From: Prolixibacteraceae bacterium
GTDB lineage: Bacteria; Bacteroidota; Bacteroidia; Bacteroidales; Prolixibacteraceae
Assembly (NCBI GenBank): GCA_018648265.1
Contig: JABGRN010000016.1
Location: 1-64,000 of the forward strand
DNA: 64,000 bases
Reading direction: 5' to 3'
Shown: piece after piece, positions 8,608-17,607 of the stretch
Position numbering within the stretch: position 1 is the first letter of the stretch
Layout: every line of letters starts with the position of its first letter
Made by a program: the position numbers and the translations under genes
Notes under the pieces: model-generated
Told to the model about the DNA's origin: nothing
Seen by the model: only the letters and a program-made list of their open reading frames with translations
The model's database searches: none

Positions 8608-9459
8608 ATGGAATTTATTTACGAAAAAATATTTGTCCCACACAAACATTCATTTATTACTCGTAAATTAAAGATGGATCCAAATTCGGATAAAATTCAT
8701 TCTCATAAAAATTTTGAACTTAATTTAATAACATCCGGTGCTGGGCGGCGAATTGTAGGAAATCATATTTCAAGTTATCAAAAGGGTGATTTGGTATTAT
8801 TGGGACCAAATATTTCGCATTGTTGGGAAATTCTGGAAACTGAAATAAATACTGAGCCGGAATGTATTGTAACCCATTTTTATGAAAATATTATCAGTTC
8901 CGATTTTTTTAATATTCCAGAGTTAGAGCCAGTTGTAAATTTGTTGAAAGATGCGAAAAATGGTATCTGGTTTAAAGGGCCTAAAGCAGAAAAAGTTGCT
9001 GCGACCTTACATAAAATGGTTAACTTAAGCGGTTTGGAGTTGTACATTCAGTTGCTAAAGGTATTTGATCTTTTGCTTAAGATTGAAAACAGGGAGTATT
9101 TGGCACTGCCTTCTTCACTTCCAAGTTCTTATAAAAAAGATGGCGATCAGATAAATACAATTTACGAATATGTTTTTCAGAATATTCAGGAAGGCGTAAA
9201 ACTTAAGGAAGCTGCTTCGTTGGTTTTTATGGAACCCAGTTCGTTTTGCAGGTATTTTAAGAAAAAAACCAACAAGACTTTTATGGAATATGTAAAAAGT
9301 GTCCGCATTGGAATTGCGGCTAAATTACTTGCCGAAACCGATAAACAGGTTACACAAATTTGTTATGAATGTGGTTATAATAATCTTGCAAATTTTAATC
9401 ACTATTTTAAAATAACAATGAATAAAACGCCGTCGGAATATCGAAAATCGTTTAAATAA
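8608..9459 (+). CDS. AraC-family transcriptional regulator
   Basis: A 283-residue regulator with an N-terminal cupin-like sensor domain (HSHKNFELNLI, GDLVLLGPNISHCW) and a C-terminal AraC double helix-turn-helix. HTH features include VKLKEAASLVFMEPSSFCRY and the signature QICYECGYNNLANFNHYFK followed by TPSEYRK. It is transcribed divergently from the lyase-symporter unit with only a short shared control region (about 120 bases), the classic layout for a local regulator of those genes. The cupin domain probably binds a sugar or sugar acid. It is the only intact transcriptional regulator in the window. Confidence 0.88.
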   Translation: MEFIYEKIFVPHKHSFITRKLKMDPNSDKIHSHKNFELNLITSGAGRRIVGNHISSYQKGDLVLLGPNISHCWEILETEINTEPECIVTHFYENIISSDFFNIPELEPVVNLLKDAKNGIWFKGPKAEKVAATLHKMVNLSGLELYIQLLKVFDLLLKIENREYLALPSSLPSSYKKDGDQINTIYEYVFQNIQEGVKLKEAASLVFMEPSSFCRYFKKKTNKTFMEYVKSVRIGIAAKLLAETDKQVTQICYECGYNNLANFNHYFKITMNKTPSEYRKSFK

Positions 9460-9516
9460 AGTCAGTTTTAATCTTCGCAAAAATTATCCTGATTTGCTAC
9501 GTTAAATTCTATTAAA

Positions 9517-10335
9517 ATGAGATTAGCACTTAAATATTTTTTTCTTTTGTTTTTTACTTTATCAATTGTTCCAGGCTGTTTCACGCAATATAAAACAGAA
9601 TTAGAACAACAAAAACTCAAATCAATTCCCGATATTATTTCTTACTCAAAAAACTACGATGGACATTTGCAAGGATTAGCAAGCGATTTCGATAACTTCA
9701 TTTTTTGGTCGCATACCAAACAACTGGTAAAAACCGATCTGACCGGGAATATTTTAAAAGTTATCGATGTCCCGTTTCATCATGGCGATTTAGAATTTTA
9801 TAAAGGACAAATATTTGTAGCAGTAAATTTTGGTAAGTTTAACGAAGAACCTGGTCTGGCCGATTCGTGGGTTCATGTTTACAACGCTGACGATTTAAGT
9901 TTTAGTAAAAAATATCCTGTGCCAGAAGTTGTGCATGGAGCAGGCGGGATTGCTATTCACGATGAAAAAGTAATGATAGTTGGCGGTCTTCCCGAAGATG
10001 GAAACTACGATGTAAATTTTATTTATGAATACAACCTGAGTTTCAACTTGCAAAAAATACACGAACTGGCAAGTGGTTTTACTTATAAAGGAATTCAGAC
10101 TGCATGTTATTTTAAAGATTATTGGTACTTTGCCTGCTACGGAAATTTAGAAAAAGGGTATTTCCCAAAAGTGTTAAAAGTTAAGGAAAATAACAACGAC
10201 GACCTTGAATTGATTCAGTCGTTTGATGTTGACATGTCGTACGGAATGATTGGACTGAAAGGTGATGAGTTTTTGTTTTCAAACCGAAACCTTGATTCAA
10301 CGCTCAGAAAATCAAGTCTCTTTTCATTCAAATAG
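9517..10335 (+). CDS. Secreted protein of unknown function, probably a beta-propeller lipoprotein
   Basis: A 272-residue protein with an N-terminal hydrophobic segment ending in a lipobox-like VPGC, so probably a lipoprotein. The mature part has repeating blade-like strands (DLTGNILKVIDVP, FYKGQIFVAVNFG, IHDEKVMIVGG, LKGDEFLFSNRN), which suggest a six- or seven-bladed propeller with short blades. No catalytic motif is evident. It follows the AraC gene by 57 bases on the same strand and may be co-transcribed, but the role is unknown. Confidence 0.6.
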   Translation: MRLALKYFFLLFFTLSIVPGCFTQYKTELEQQKLKSIPDIISYSKNYDGHLQGLASDFDNFIFWSHTKQLVKTDLTGNILKVIDVPFHHGDLEFYKGQIFVAVNFGKFNEEPGLADSWVHVYNADDLSFSKKYPVPEVVHGAGGIAIHDEKVMIVGGLPEDGNYDVNFIYEYNLSFNLQKIHELASGFTYKGIQTACYFKDYWYFACYGNLEKGYFPKVLKVKENNNDDLELIQSFDVDMSYGMIGLKGDEFLFSNRNLDSTLRKSSLFSFK

Positions 10336-10811
10336 AAAAAAAATTTTATGAGTTTCTTCAATAAATTATGCAAATATTGAAACAAGTTTCAATTAACAAA
10401 ACTTTGCCAACTCCGAAAAATCAAAATGTCCGTATTGTAAGAGTTCACCCAAAATTAATAGGCATAATAAGTAAATGACATTAGATGCTGAAACAAATTC
10501 AGCATGACGATATTATCAACTAAGGTCTAAGTTTTTAACGTCATCCCGTACTCGTTTCGGGATCTCTAAATTAAGATCTGTCATTGGTAGAGATCACCCA
10601 AAAATATTAGGCATAATATGTAAATGACAGCTGAGATGCCGAAATAAATTCGGCATTACGTTCAAACTAGCGTTGTTTATTAGAACTTCATGCTGAATTT
10701 GTTTCAGGATCTTAAAAAGAAGATCTGTTATTAATAATTAATTGTAATTTGGTACTTGTTCTTTTTGTTAGTTTTTTGAATTAGGTTTTAAAGAGAGGCC
10801 CCGATTATTTG
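10336..10811. repeat. Cluster of dispersed palindromic repeats
   Basis: A 476-base gene-free stretch packed with repeats. Two direct copies of about 40 bases lie at 10441-10480 and 10590-10629 (GAGTTCACCC or GAGATCACCC, then AGGCATAATA). Each is followed by a small hairpin: ATGCTGAA/TTCAGCAT at 10485-10505 and ATGCCGAA/TTCGGCAT at 10636-10656. A third hairpin, ATCCCG/CGGGAT, is at 10543-10563, and an inverted relative (CATGCTGAATTTGTTTCAGG) is at about 10689-10708. Such elements recur through many Bacteroidota genomes. No ORF is present. Confidence 0.75.
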
Positions 10812-12221
10812 TTATAATCTTTTACCCGCCAGGTTATTACTTGTTTTAAATAATAAATCGCTTACATAATCGCCCATCGATGGGCCGAACCAACCCATTA
10901 AATACGATTCGTAGGTTTTATCGTAATAATATTTTGAAGGAGTTACATACCCAAGATACGCACCATTAAAACTGGTAAACATTGAATTGTAGCCAGCATG
11001 TTTTAACGCATTTTTTACATCGAGCGCAATTTCTCCGCTGAGTTCAAGCGGGGCAGTAACCCATATTAAATCTCCCAGCCTCATTCCCTGAATGTAACAG
11101 GAATCGGCCTGTGGCAGCATCTTATCCGACACAAACGGTGCAAGGAAAAGGTTTTTAGTAACCCGAAATTGCATCCTCGAAGTTTTTAAAGGAAAAGAAA
11201 AAAATGAAAGTGAAGCAGAGTCGTTAACCTGCATTTCATTACTTTCGATAAGTTTTTTTGCCAACTCTTCTCCCATGTATTTGGGTTTATCGAATCCGTC
11301 GCCAATTCCTTTATGAGAATGACTTCCCAGCGTACCTGCAAAATAGATTGCCACATCGGCAAATTCTTCCTCAATTTTTCGTTGCCAGTATCCGGGGAAG
11401 TCGCCGCTAAATTCCATGTTGCTATCGCCAAGTGTTGTTGAATGAGCTGCAAAAGCCCCAATTACAGCTTTTCGTCCATTTATTTGTTGAATCTGAAGCC
11501 CTGAAAATTTATCATTTAATCTTCCCTTTTCTCCGTTCATCCTGTTTCTAACTAACTCAGGTGCATTTATTTCAAAAGAGTTAAATGTAGCAGGTTTCAA
11601 ATCTGTTAAAGCATGAATAGCAGCATCGGTAAATTTATGATACAAAAATGTGATAATACCGGGTTGAAATTCGCCCGAAAACATTTCACCAATAATCCCG
11701 GGTGTCATTCCACCAATACTTGAGTGGGTGTGAGTAGCTCCAAAAAATAATTGTTCTCGCGAAATCCCGGCATTCTTTTTTAGTAGAAATGCAACACTGT
11801 CGGCAACTTGTGGGGGGATTAACAAAAGATCCGCACTAATTGTTAGTACTGTTTTATTCCCAACTTTCAGGGCTGCTGCTTTTACAAAAATTGAATCGTG
11901 AACGCCGGTGGCAGGAGTTTTCCGATCGCCAAAACCCGCCAGCGGAACTTTTTTAAATTTACCTTCAAGTGGATTTTCTTCTCCGGAAATAATATTGGGA
12001 GTAATATTTACTACTCCAAAACCGGCTTCTAATTGCCCGGTTCCCTCCGTATTATTTGCTAATATTTCGTTAAACGAATCAAAGGTTTCATTATAATATT
12101 CCGTTTTAAAATAGGGAGTTTTATCTACAACCCGAATGGTTGCAACAAGAATTATAACAACCAATGAAAACAATACCACAAATGAAACCCAGATTATTTT
12201 CCAAAGCTTTTTTAAAGTCAT
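10812..12221 (-). CDS. Neutral ceramidase-fold protein, membrane-anchored (paralog 1)
   Basis: A 469-residue protein with an N-terminal membrane segment (residues 8-30) that probably anchors it facing the periplasm. The body resembles the N-terminal domain of neutral/alkaline ceramidase: FGVVNITPN near residue 68, a metal-site motif GATHTHSS with His164 and His166, and a later His260 (AAHSTT) followed by SGDFPGYW. True ceramidases carry the catalytic serine in a GD-x-SPN motif; here the matching place reads GTLGSHSHKG (about 296-305), so the classical nucleophile context is changed. It overlaps no neighbour and lies 40 bases beyond the deacetylase gene on the same strand. The enzyme probably cleaves an amide or ester bond, but a ceramidase activity should not be assumed. 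Confidence 0.7.
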   Translation of the reverse strand: MTLKKLWKIIWVSFVVLFSLVVIILVATIRVVDKTPYFKTEYYNETFDSFNEILANNTEGTGQLEAGFGVVNITPNIISGEENPLEGKFKKVPLAGFGDRKTPATGVHDSIFVKAAALKVGNKTVLTISADLLLIPPQVADSVAFLLKKNAGISREQLFFGATHTHSSIGGMTPGIIGEMFSGEFQPGIITFLYHKFTDAAIHALTDLKPATFNSFEINAPELVRNRMNGEKGRLNDKFSGLQIQQINGRKAVIGAFAAHSTTLGDSNMEFSGDFPGYWQRKIEEEFADVAIYFAGTLGSHSHKGIGDGFDKPKYMGEELAKKLIESNEMQVNDSASLSFFSFPLKTSRMQFRVTKNLFLAPFVSDKMLPQADSCYIQGMRLGDLIWVTAPLELSGEIALDVKNALKHAGYNSMFTSFNGAYLGYVTPSKYYYDKTYESYLMGWFGPSMGDYVSDLLFKTSNNLAGKRL

Positions 12222-12261
12222 TTTTAAGAAATCAAAATTGAATATTACACATTTATCTACA

Positions 12262-13251
12262 CTACTTTTCGAACCTCGCCATCATCTCTTTCCAGTTGGT
12301 AAAAATAATTCCCTCGTCTTTGAAAAACTGAATTAGATCGGCATCGGCAAATATTTTGGCTTCCCAAACACGTTGCTGCCACGAACCAGTAATCGACTTT
12401 AGATTTTCAGTTTCTACCGACGGGTGAAAAATTATTTCGGTAATACCCGGTTTTAGCTGATTTATTAATTGTTTAAAATTATCTACCTTTTCTTCGTACG
12501 ATTTTGCGTTGGGTGCGCTTGTAAAAAAATCTACTTTAGGTAAGGTATATTTATTTACTAACTCAATAACATCGTCGGTAATTGGGTATCCCTGCTCACG
12601 AAAAACAGCAACTACTTCCGGGTTGGAAAGGTCGATGGCATTTGCAGGGATTTTGTATTCCTGCGCCACTTTTAAAAATGCAGCAACAAAACTCGGGTGA
12701 CCGTACAAAGTTCCCATATGCGTGTCGATGTGGCTCGGACGGTAACCCTGTGCAATTACTTTTTCGATTTGTGCCCTGATTTCTTTCTCAACTTCTGCCG
12801 CCGTTGCATTCATAACAACTTGCGGTACATTGTGCCACATTTTTCCATCCGGGTCAATTAAACCAGGTACTTCGGCCGGATCGGCAACAGTTCCCCAACG
12901 GTATTCTTTCCACTCGCTGGTATGGGTAAGGTGCACACCAACATCTTTTGTTGGATTCTTTTTAGCCCATTCAACAAAAGCCTCTGCATTTTCGCATGGA
13001 ACCATTACCGCCGCCGATTGTATAAAATTATTTTCAAGATAATACTCGGTGGCAATATTTGCTTCTTCGCACATTCCGGCATCGTCGGAATGTAAAATAA
13101 TTACCTTCGAACCGGCAGGATATCCCAGCTTTTCGGCCCAATTTTGCTCGGTTTTGTTACTTTCTGTTTCACTGTTTGATGCTTTTATAATTGAAAAATG
13201 AGAAATCATAAAAGTGCTGATAATTAATAATGCAACTACTATTTTTTTCAT
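12262..13251 (-). CDS. YdjC/ChbG-type carbohydrate deacetylase, secreted
   Basis: A 329-residue protein with a signal peptide (about 25 residues). It has the motifs of the ChbG/HpnK (YdjC) deacetylase family: ILHSDDAGMCEEAN near residue 53, VGVHLTHT near 103, and HIDTHMGTLYGHP near 175. These supply the Asp-His-His metal site. Characterised relatives remove acetyl groups from N-acetylated oligosaccharides in the cytoplasm, whereas the signal peptide here points to periplasmic action on a polymer or oligomer. The neighbours (ceramidase-fold protein, GH31) support a shared pathway for decorated glycans. Confidence 0.8.
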   Translation of the reverse strand: MKKIVVALLIISTFMISHFSIIKASNSETESNKTEQNWAEKLGYPAGSKVIILHSDDAGMCEEANIATEYYLENNFIQSAAVMVPCENAEAFVEWAKKNPTKDVGVHLTHTSEWKEYRWGTVADPAEVPGLIDPDGKMWHNVPQVVMNATAAEVEKEIRAQIEKVIAQGYRPSHIDTHMGTLYGHPSFVAAFLKVAQEYKIPANAIDLSNPEVVAVFREQGYPITDDVIELVNKYTLPKVDFFTSAPNAKSYEEKVDNFKQLINQLKPGITEIIFHPSVETENLKSITGSWQQRVWEAKIFADADLIQFFKDEGIIFTNWKEMMARFEK

Positions 13252-13307
13252 AACGAACTGTTTTTTGAATGACGTAAAATACGATTTTAATTTTTTATAA
13301 ATATAGA

Positions 13308-15095
13308 CTATTTAGAAATGTTTTTAAGTATTTGATATTCTCCAACTGAATAAGTTTCGGTTTTAATTTTAAGTCTTTTTTTCTCTTTCTCAAATTGAAA
13401 ATGTACACCTGCTTCGAGTGGCCGCTTATCTAATAAAACCTGCTGCGGTTTTTCATTCATTTTAATATTTAGAATATGAGGAATTTTTTCCCCGCCTAAT
13501 ATTATCTCAATTTCATTGGCCGTTTCATTTATTTTTATCGATGTACTATCGCTATTTTCTGTGTCAAAAACAGTAAAACTACTTTCTTTTTCAGGATAAA
13601 TTAAAAACGTTAAAAATCCTTTGTCGTTTTCAGCTCCAATTCCTGTATAATTTCTTTCAATATTCATCGGAATTATTGCACCTTCTTTTATATAAACAGG
13701 AAATTCTTCCAGCGGAAATTCATGTTCGAAAGTTATTGGTCCTTCAATTATTTCATTGTCATCGAACCAATATCTCCATTTTCCTTTCGGTAGTGTTACT
13801 TTGTTTTTTAGGTCATCTTTATAAATGGGCGCAACCAAAAGGTAATCGCCAAACATGTAGTGATATTTTCCTTTTACAGGTCGTTGAAGTACGTCGCCTC
13901 CATTATGTGCACTCACAACATAACTATAAATGTACGGGATTAATTCGGTGTGCAACCACGAGAATTCCCTGATAATCTCTAGTTCCTGCTGGCTTCTTTT
14001 CCATAAAGCCCGTTCTCCATGTCCGCCGTTTAAAAACAGTCCGCAGAATGTCGAAAACTGTGTCCAACGAATGTATAACCGGGGAGGAATTTTACTTCCT
14101 GAAAAACCAGCAATATCAGAACCAATTATATTGTATCCTACTTTGGCGGCATTCATTATATTTTCCATTGCCATTTCAATGCCTTTGGCTCCATCCATTA
14201 CCAATTCTGTTTTGTCTTCAGCACCAAAATCACTGTCCTTATTTGATTTCCATGAATGACGTTGATCGCCAACCCAGGTAACTGGTGCGGCATCGAAGGG
14301 AGCAAAACCTTCGGGGTGAAATCCCCGATCCATTGAACGCGATAAGGTTACAAATTCAGGGTTTTGAGACAATCCAAAAAAATATTCATCGCGATAATAG
14401 TGATCCATGTATTTACGGGTTGTGATAATTCCCGATTTTGTTTTTTTATAGAAAAATGGAACCGGGCCAATTTTCGACCAGAAAAGTGTGGCCGAACCGT
14501 CTAATTTCCAACCATCTATTCCATAATCGAAAACTTCCTGTTGTAAACCGTGCCACCATTTTACTGCTTCCGGGTTTGAATAATCGATAAATCCACCTTT
14601 GCCTTTCCACCAACTATTTATCTGTCCTTTTCCTGCTAAAAATCCTTTGTCGTGTGCTTTAATGTACCAATCATCCGAATTTTCAATTTTTAATCCTTTG
14701 TTGAAATTATTAACGTTTGGAGTCATCCATAAGGCAACTCGATAACCGTTATCTTGTAGTTTTTTGAACCACTTTTTAGGTTCAGGGTACAATGTTGTAT
14801 CAACCTTAAAATCGTTGTATCGCAAACTCCACGGGCTGTCTAATAAAATTGTACGAACCGGGATATCATGTTTTTTATATCCTTCAAGCAATTCGTCAAC
14901 TTTTTCGGCAGTATTTACATCGTCTTCCCAAAGCCAGCATTCCAAAGCCCAGGCCGGAGTTAACGGGAGAGTGCCATGACGTTGTGCATTAAAAGGAACA
15001 CCCCGAAATGGTAATGCAAAATAGAAATAGTAAACTACCGTTAAAATCGCAACAATTATTAGAAATATTTTTATGATCTTTTTACCTCTTTTCAC
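13308..15095 (-). CDS. GH31 family alpha-glycosidase, N-terminally anchored
   Basis: A 595-residue enzyme with an N-terminal membrane segment (residues 8-28). It contains the GH31 catalytic signature WKLDG with the nucleophile at Asp199 and the acid/base region WVGDQRHSW with Asp277. Further GH31 features are IPVRTILLDSPW, NGYRVALWMTP, IGSDIAGFSG and a C-terminal beta domain (KVTLPKGKWRYWFDD). It lacks the usual long N-terminal beta-sandwich, so it is a shortened member. Family activities include alpha-glucosidase, alpha-xylosidase, alpha-galactosidase and sulfoquinovosidase; I cannot choose between them. The gene starts 4 bases after the stop of the esterase-like gene upstream, so the two are co-transcribed. 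Confidence 0.85.
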   Translation of the reverse strand: MKRGKKIIKIFLIIVAILTVVYYFYFALPFRGVPFNAQRHGTLPLTPAWALECWLWEDDVNTAEKVDELLEGYKKHDIPVRTILLDSPWSLRYNDFKVDTTLYPEPKKWFKKLQDNGYRVALWMTPNVNNFNKGLKIENSDDWYIKAHDKGFLAGKGQINSWWKGKGGFIDYSNPEAVKWWHGLQQEVFDYGIDGWKLDGSATLFWSKIGPVPFFYKKTKSGIITTRKYMDHYYRDEYFFGLSQNPEFVTLSRSMDRGFHPEGFAPFDAAPVTWVGDQRHSWKSNKDSDFGAEDKTELVMDGAKGIEMAMENIMNAAKVGYNIIGSDIAGFSGSKIPPRLYIRWTQFSTFCGLFLNGGHGERALWKRSQQELEIIREFSWLHTELIPYIYSYVVSAHNGGDVLQRPVKGKYHYMFGDYLLVAPIYKDDLKNKVTLPKGKWRYWFDDNEIIEGPITFEHEFPLEEFPVYIKEGAIIPMNIERNYTGIGAENDKGFLTFLIYPEKESSFTVFDTENSDSTSIKINETANEIEIILGGEKIPHILNIKMNEKPQQVLLDKRPLEAGVHFQFEKEKKRLKIKTETYSVGEYQILKNISK

Positions 15096-15099
15096 CCAA

Positions 15100-16011
15100 C
15101 TATTTCTTTTCGTTTTCAGGTTTCAAATGCGTATTAAACCAGTTTATTCCATCGGTATAAACATCGTTTATGGGAATGTCGTGATGTTTCGAAGTATACC
15201 AAATAATCTGTTTTGGCTTATTTGCTTTTTTGTACAACAGCTTGCTCATTAATGGTGGAATAATATCGTCGTTTTCAGCATTTATCATTAACAAAGGCCG
15301 GGGTGCAATTTGTTCCACAAAATTTATTGGTTCAATAATACTCAGGTAGTTTTTTGTGTTTGCTGAAAGAGCTTGTTTTCCAAACATCAGGTTCATTTGG
15401 CCGCCTGCCAAAACTATAACTGGAACTTGTACCCGTTTTTCCACACCGCAAAATATGGTGCCGGTTATTCCGCCCAGACTAATTCCTAGAAATCCAATTC
15501 TATTTTGGTCAAGCTCGTTTCTGCTCGATATAAAATCTACTGCACGTCGGAGGTCAAAAACAGTTTGAGTTAAAATATCGCGTGTCCAATATCGCGTATC
15601 TCCTTTAAAATCGAAATCATAACTATTTTCTATTCTATCTCCGTGATTTATAATATCGATTCTGAGAACGGCAAAACCGTTTTTATATAACAATTCGTTA
15701 CCATACTCAATGTAATCAACTGTTTTACGATCTCCTTTTCCGTGCAACAAAATTATTACGGGCAATGGATTTTCATGGCCAGCCGGAATCGTTAATAATC
15801 CGGTTACCTTTTTGTTTTGAACGCTCTGGAATGTAACATAAAACAGTTTGTAATCAGCAGTTTCTTTTATCAGTTTTACAGAATCCTGAAGTGGTAACTT
15901 TTTGTCGTATTCATAAAAACTGGAAACCGGAAGTAATTTGCTGTTCCCGCAAGAGATTAAAAAAACGAGTATAAATAAATAGATAATAGTTTTGAATTGC
16001 ATAAACCTCAA
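15100..16011 (-). CDS. Alpha/beta-hydrolase lipoprotein (esterase/dienelactone-hydrolase-like)
   Basis: A 303-residue lipoprotein with lipobox FLISC (Cys21). It has an alpha/beta-hydrolase core: oxyanion-side motif VIILLHGKGDRK, nucleophile elbow GISLGGITG, an acidic residue in INAENDDIIPP and a histidine in SKHHDIP. This is the complete Ser-Asp-His set. Enzymes of this kind in glycan loci often remove acetyl or methyl esters from polysaccharides. It is coupled to the GH31 gene downstream. Esterase activity is inferred from fold and context. Confidence 0.78.
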   Translation of the reverse strand: MRFMQFKTIIYLFILVFLISCGNSKLLPVSSFYEYDKKLPLQDSVKLIKETADYKLFYVTFQSVQNKKVTGLLTIPAGHENPLPVIILLHGKGDRKTVDYIEYGNELLYKNGFAVLRIDIINHGDRIENSYDFDFKGDTRYWTRDILTQTVFDLRRAVDFISSRNELDQNRIGFLGISLGGITGTIFCGVEKRVQVPVIVLAGGQMNLMFGKQALSANTKNYLSIIEPINFVEQIAPRPLLMINAENDDIIPPLMSKLLYKKANKPKQIIWYTSKHHDIPINDVYTDGINWFNTHLKPENEKK

Positions 16012-16187
16012 TTTGATTAGTTTTTATAAAATTCCAAAAAACAAAAACCAAAGTTCAAATAAATTACAACGACCGAAATCTCAATATTCAAAATAGTTTA
16101 TAACTTTTAAACATTGCAGGTTTGTGATTTGAATTTTGCTATTTGTTGTTTCATCTAAAAAACTGCAAACTTATTGTCAGACTCTAA

Positions 16188-17552
16188 TTAAAGTATTTCA
16201 TCGTTATCTACCACATACATTCTTGTACTTTTGGTGTATTTCCCACCTTTCGGATCGGCATACTCCATATCAATATAAAATGCTTTAAATCCGTTTTTCG
16301 GAAATTCAACCTCAGAACTAATTTGCTCTTTGTTTTCAATTGTTATTGCTGTGAACTCTTCATCTCTAAAATCACGATCATCGGAATCGGCAATCCATAG
16401 AAATACATTCAATAATTCATCAGAATTCGATTCAACTGATAAGGTTGCTGATTTTTCATCTGAAGTAATCTCATAATTAAATTTTGGATATTCTTGTTTT
16501 TCAAGAGTCCGTCCCCAAAAAGCACTTAATGCTCGAACAGCTTGCTCGCCACCACCTAAATCGTGCCCTGCATTTGGTACATAATGAATATAATTTTCTC
16601 CAGGAATATCGTTTATGTAATGTTTTATGGCGTCAACGGGCCAGTATTCATCGTTGGTACCTATAAAAATTATTTTTGGAATAGTCAGTTTTTCGCGATA
16701 AGAATAAGGATCGATCATTTGACTAATTGCATCGCCGTCGGGCGAATTTACAGTTTGCGGAATTTCCAGTTTTGTGTAATCTTCAATTTGAATACTATAC
16801 TCGCTCCAGGCTTCAACCTGGTAATCGAGACTTACCGGCATATTTAAAACGTCGATAACCATTGGTCCGATGGCTTCAACACGCGAATCGTTTGCACCGG
16901 TCAGCCAGGTTGTCCAGCCCCGTTTCGAAGCTCCGGAAATTGTAAAACGTGAGATTTCAGTATCAAAATTTTCTTTAGAAAATGCTTGAACAACATCCAT
17001 TGCACGAACCGCAGTTTTTACCATCGGGAAAAGCAATGGCCACGTGTAATCTTTGTCTTCTTTAAAATTATGCAGGGTAAACGAAATTAACTGATCTTCA
17101 ACTAAATCGTCGTAAAGTGGCTGATTTGGAGTTTGCCTGATAATTGCGACTACAGCATTATTTTTCTGAGCAACCTGTGCAAAAAGTTTTGCTTCGTTAT
17201 TATCTTTTTCTTTCCAATTTGGCAAACCATCTTTAACACTGCCTCCGGTAATAAAAAGTAACGCACCATCATAATTAATTTCTTTAGGAACGTACAATGT
17301 AAGTTGATGAGTCCAAATATGATCGCGCCAGTTTTGCGAGGTGAGAAGTATGTCGAATGCTGATAATTCACCGTACGAGAATTTTTCTTTTAATTCCCAT
17401 TTAAAACTTTCATCACCGTTGTCGAGATATCTTTGCAAAGCAGTTTTAGGAGTAATTGGTTCCTGATTTTGAGCTTTCTTCGTTCCTGTAGAACACGATA
17501 GTACAAATAATAAGGCTGGAATTAATATTAGAATCGAGAGTTTCTTTTTCAT
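16188..17552 (-). CDS. PhoPQ-activated pathogenicity-related (PqaA-like) alpha/beta-hydrolase lipoprotein
   Basis: A 454-residue lipoprotein with lipobox VLSC (Cys20). The sequence follows the PqaA-like family: ALQRYLDNGDESFKWE near the mature start, WRDHIWTHQLTLYVP, a nucleophile elbow SGASKRGWTTWLTGANDSR, and YWPVDAIKHYINDIPG with PNAGHDLGG near the end, where the acid and histidine of the triad should lie. The family is named after a Salmonella gene but its reaction is not established. In Bacteroidota it often sits in glycan loci, where an esterase or peptidase-like role is plausible. Same strand as its neighbours. Confidence 0.78.
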   Translation of the reverse strand: MKKKLSILILIPALLFVLSCSTGTKKAQNQEPITPKTALQRYLDNGDESFKWELKEKFSYGELSAFDILLTSQNWRDHIWTHQLTLYVPKEINYDGALLFITGGSVKDGLPNWKEKDNNEAKLFAQVAQKNNAVVAIIRQTPNQPLYDDLVEDQLISFTLHNFKEDKDYTWPLLFPMVKTAVRAMDVVQAFSKENFDTEISRFTISGASKRGWTTWLTGANDSRVEAIGPMVIDVLNMPVSLDYQVEAWSEYSIQIEDYTKLEIPQTVNSPDGDAISQMIDPYSYREKLTIPKIIFIGTNDEYWPVDAIKHYINDIPGENYIHYVPNAGHDLGGGEQAVRALSAFWGRTLEKQEYPKFNYEITSDEKSATLSVESNSDELLNVFLWIADSDDRDFRDEEFTAITIENKEQISSEVEFPKNGFKAFYIDMEYADPKGGKYTKSTRMYVVDNDEIL

Positions 17553-17607
17553 AATGTATTTTGAATTTGTAAAATTTATTTTTTGGAAATTTTCTGTGGA
17601 CTTATTC

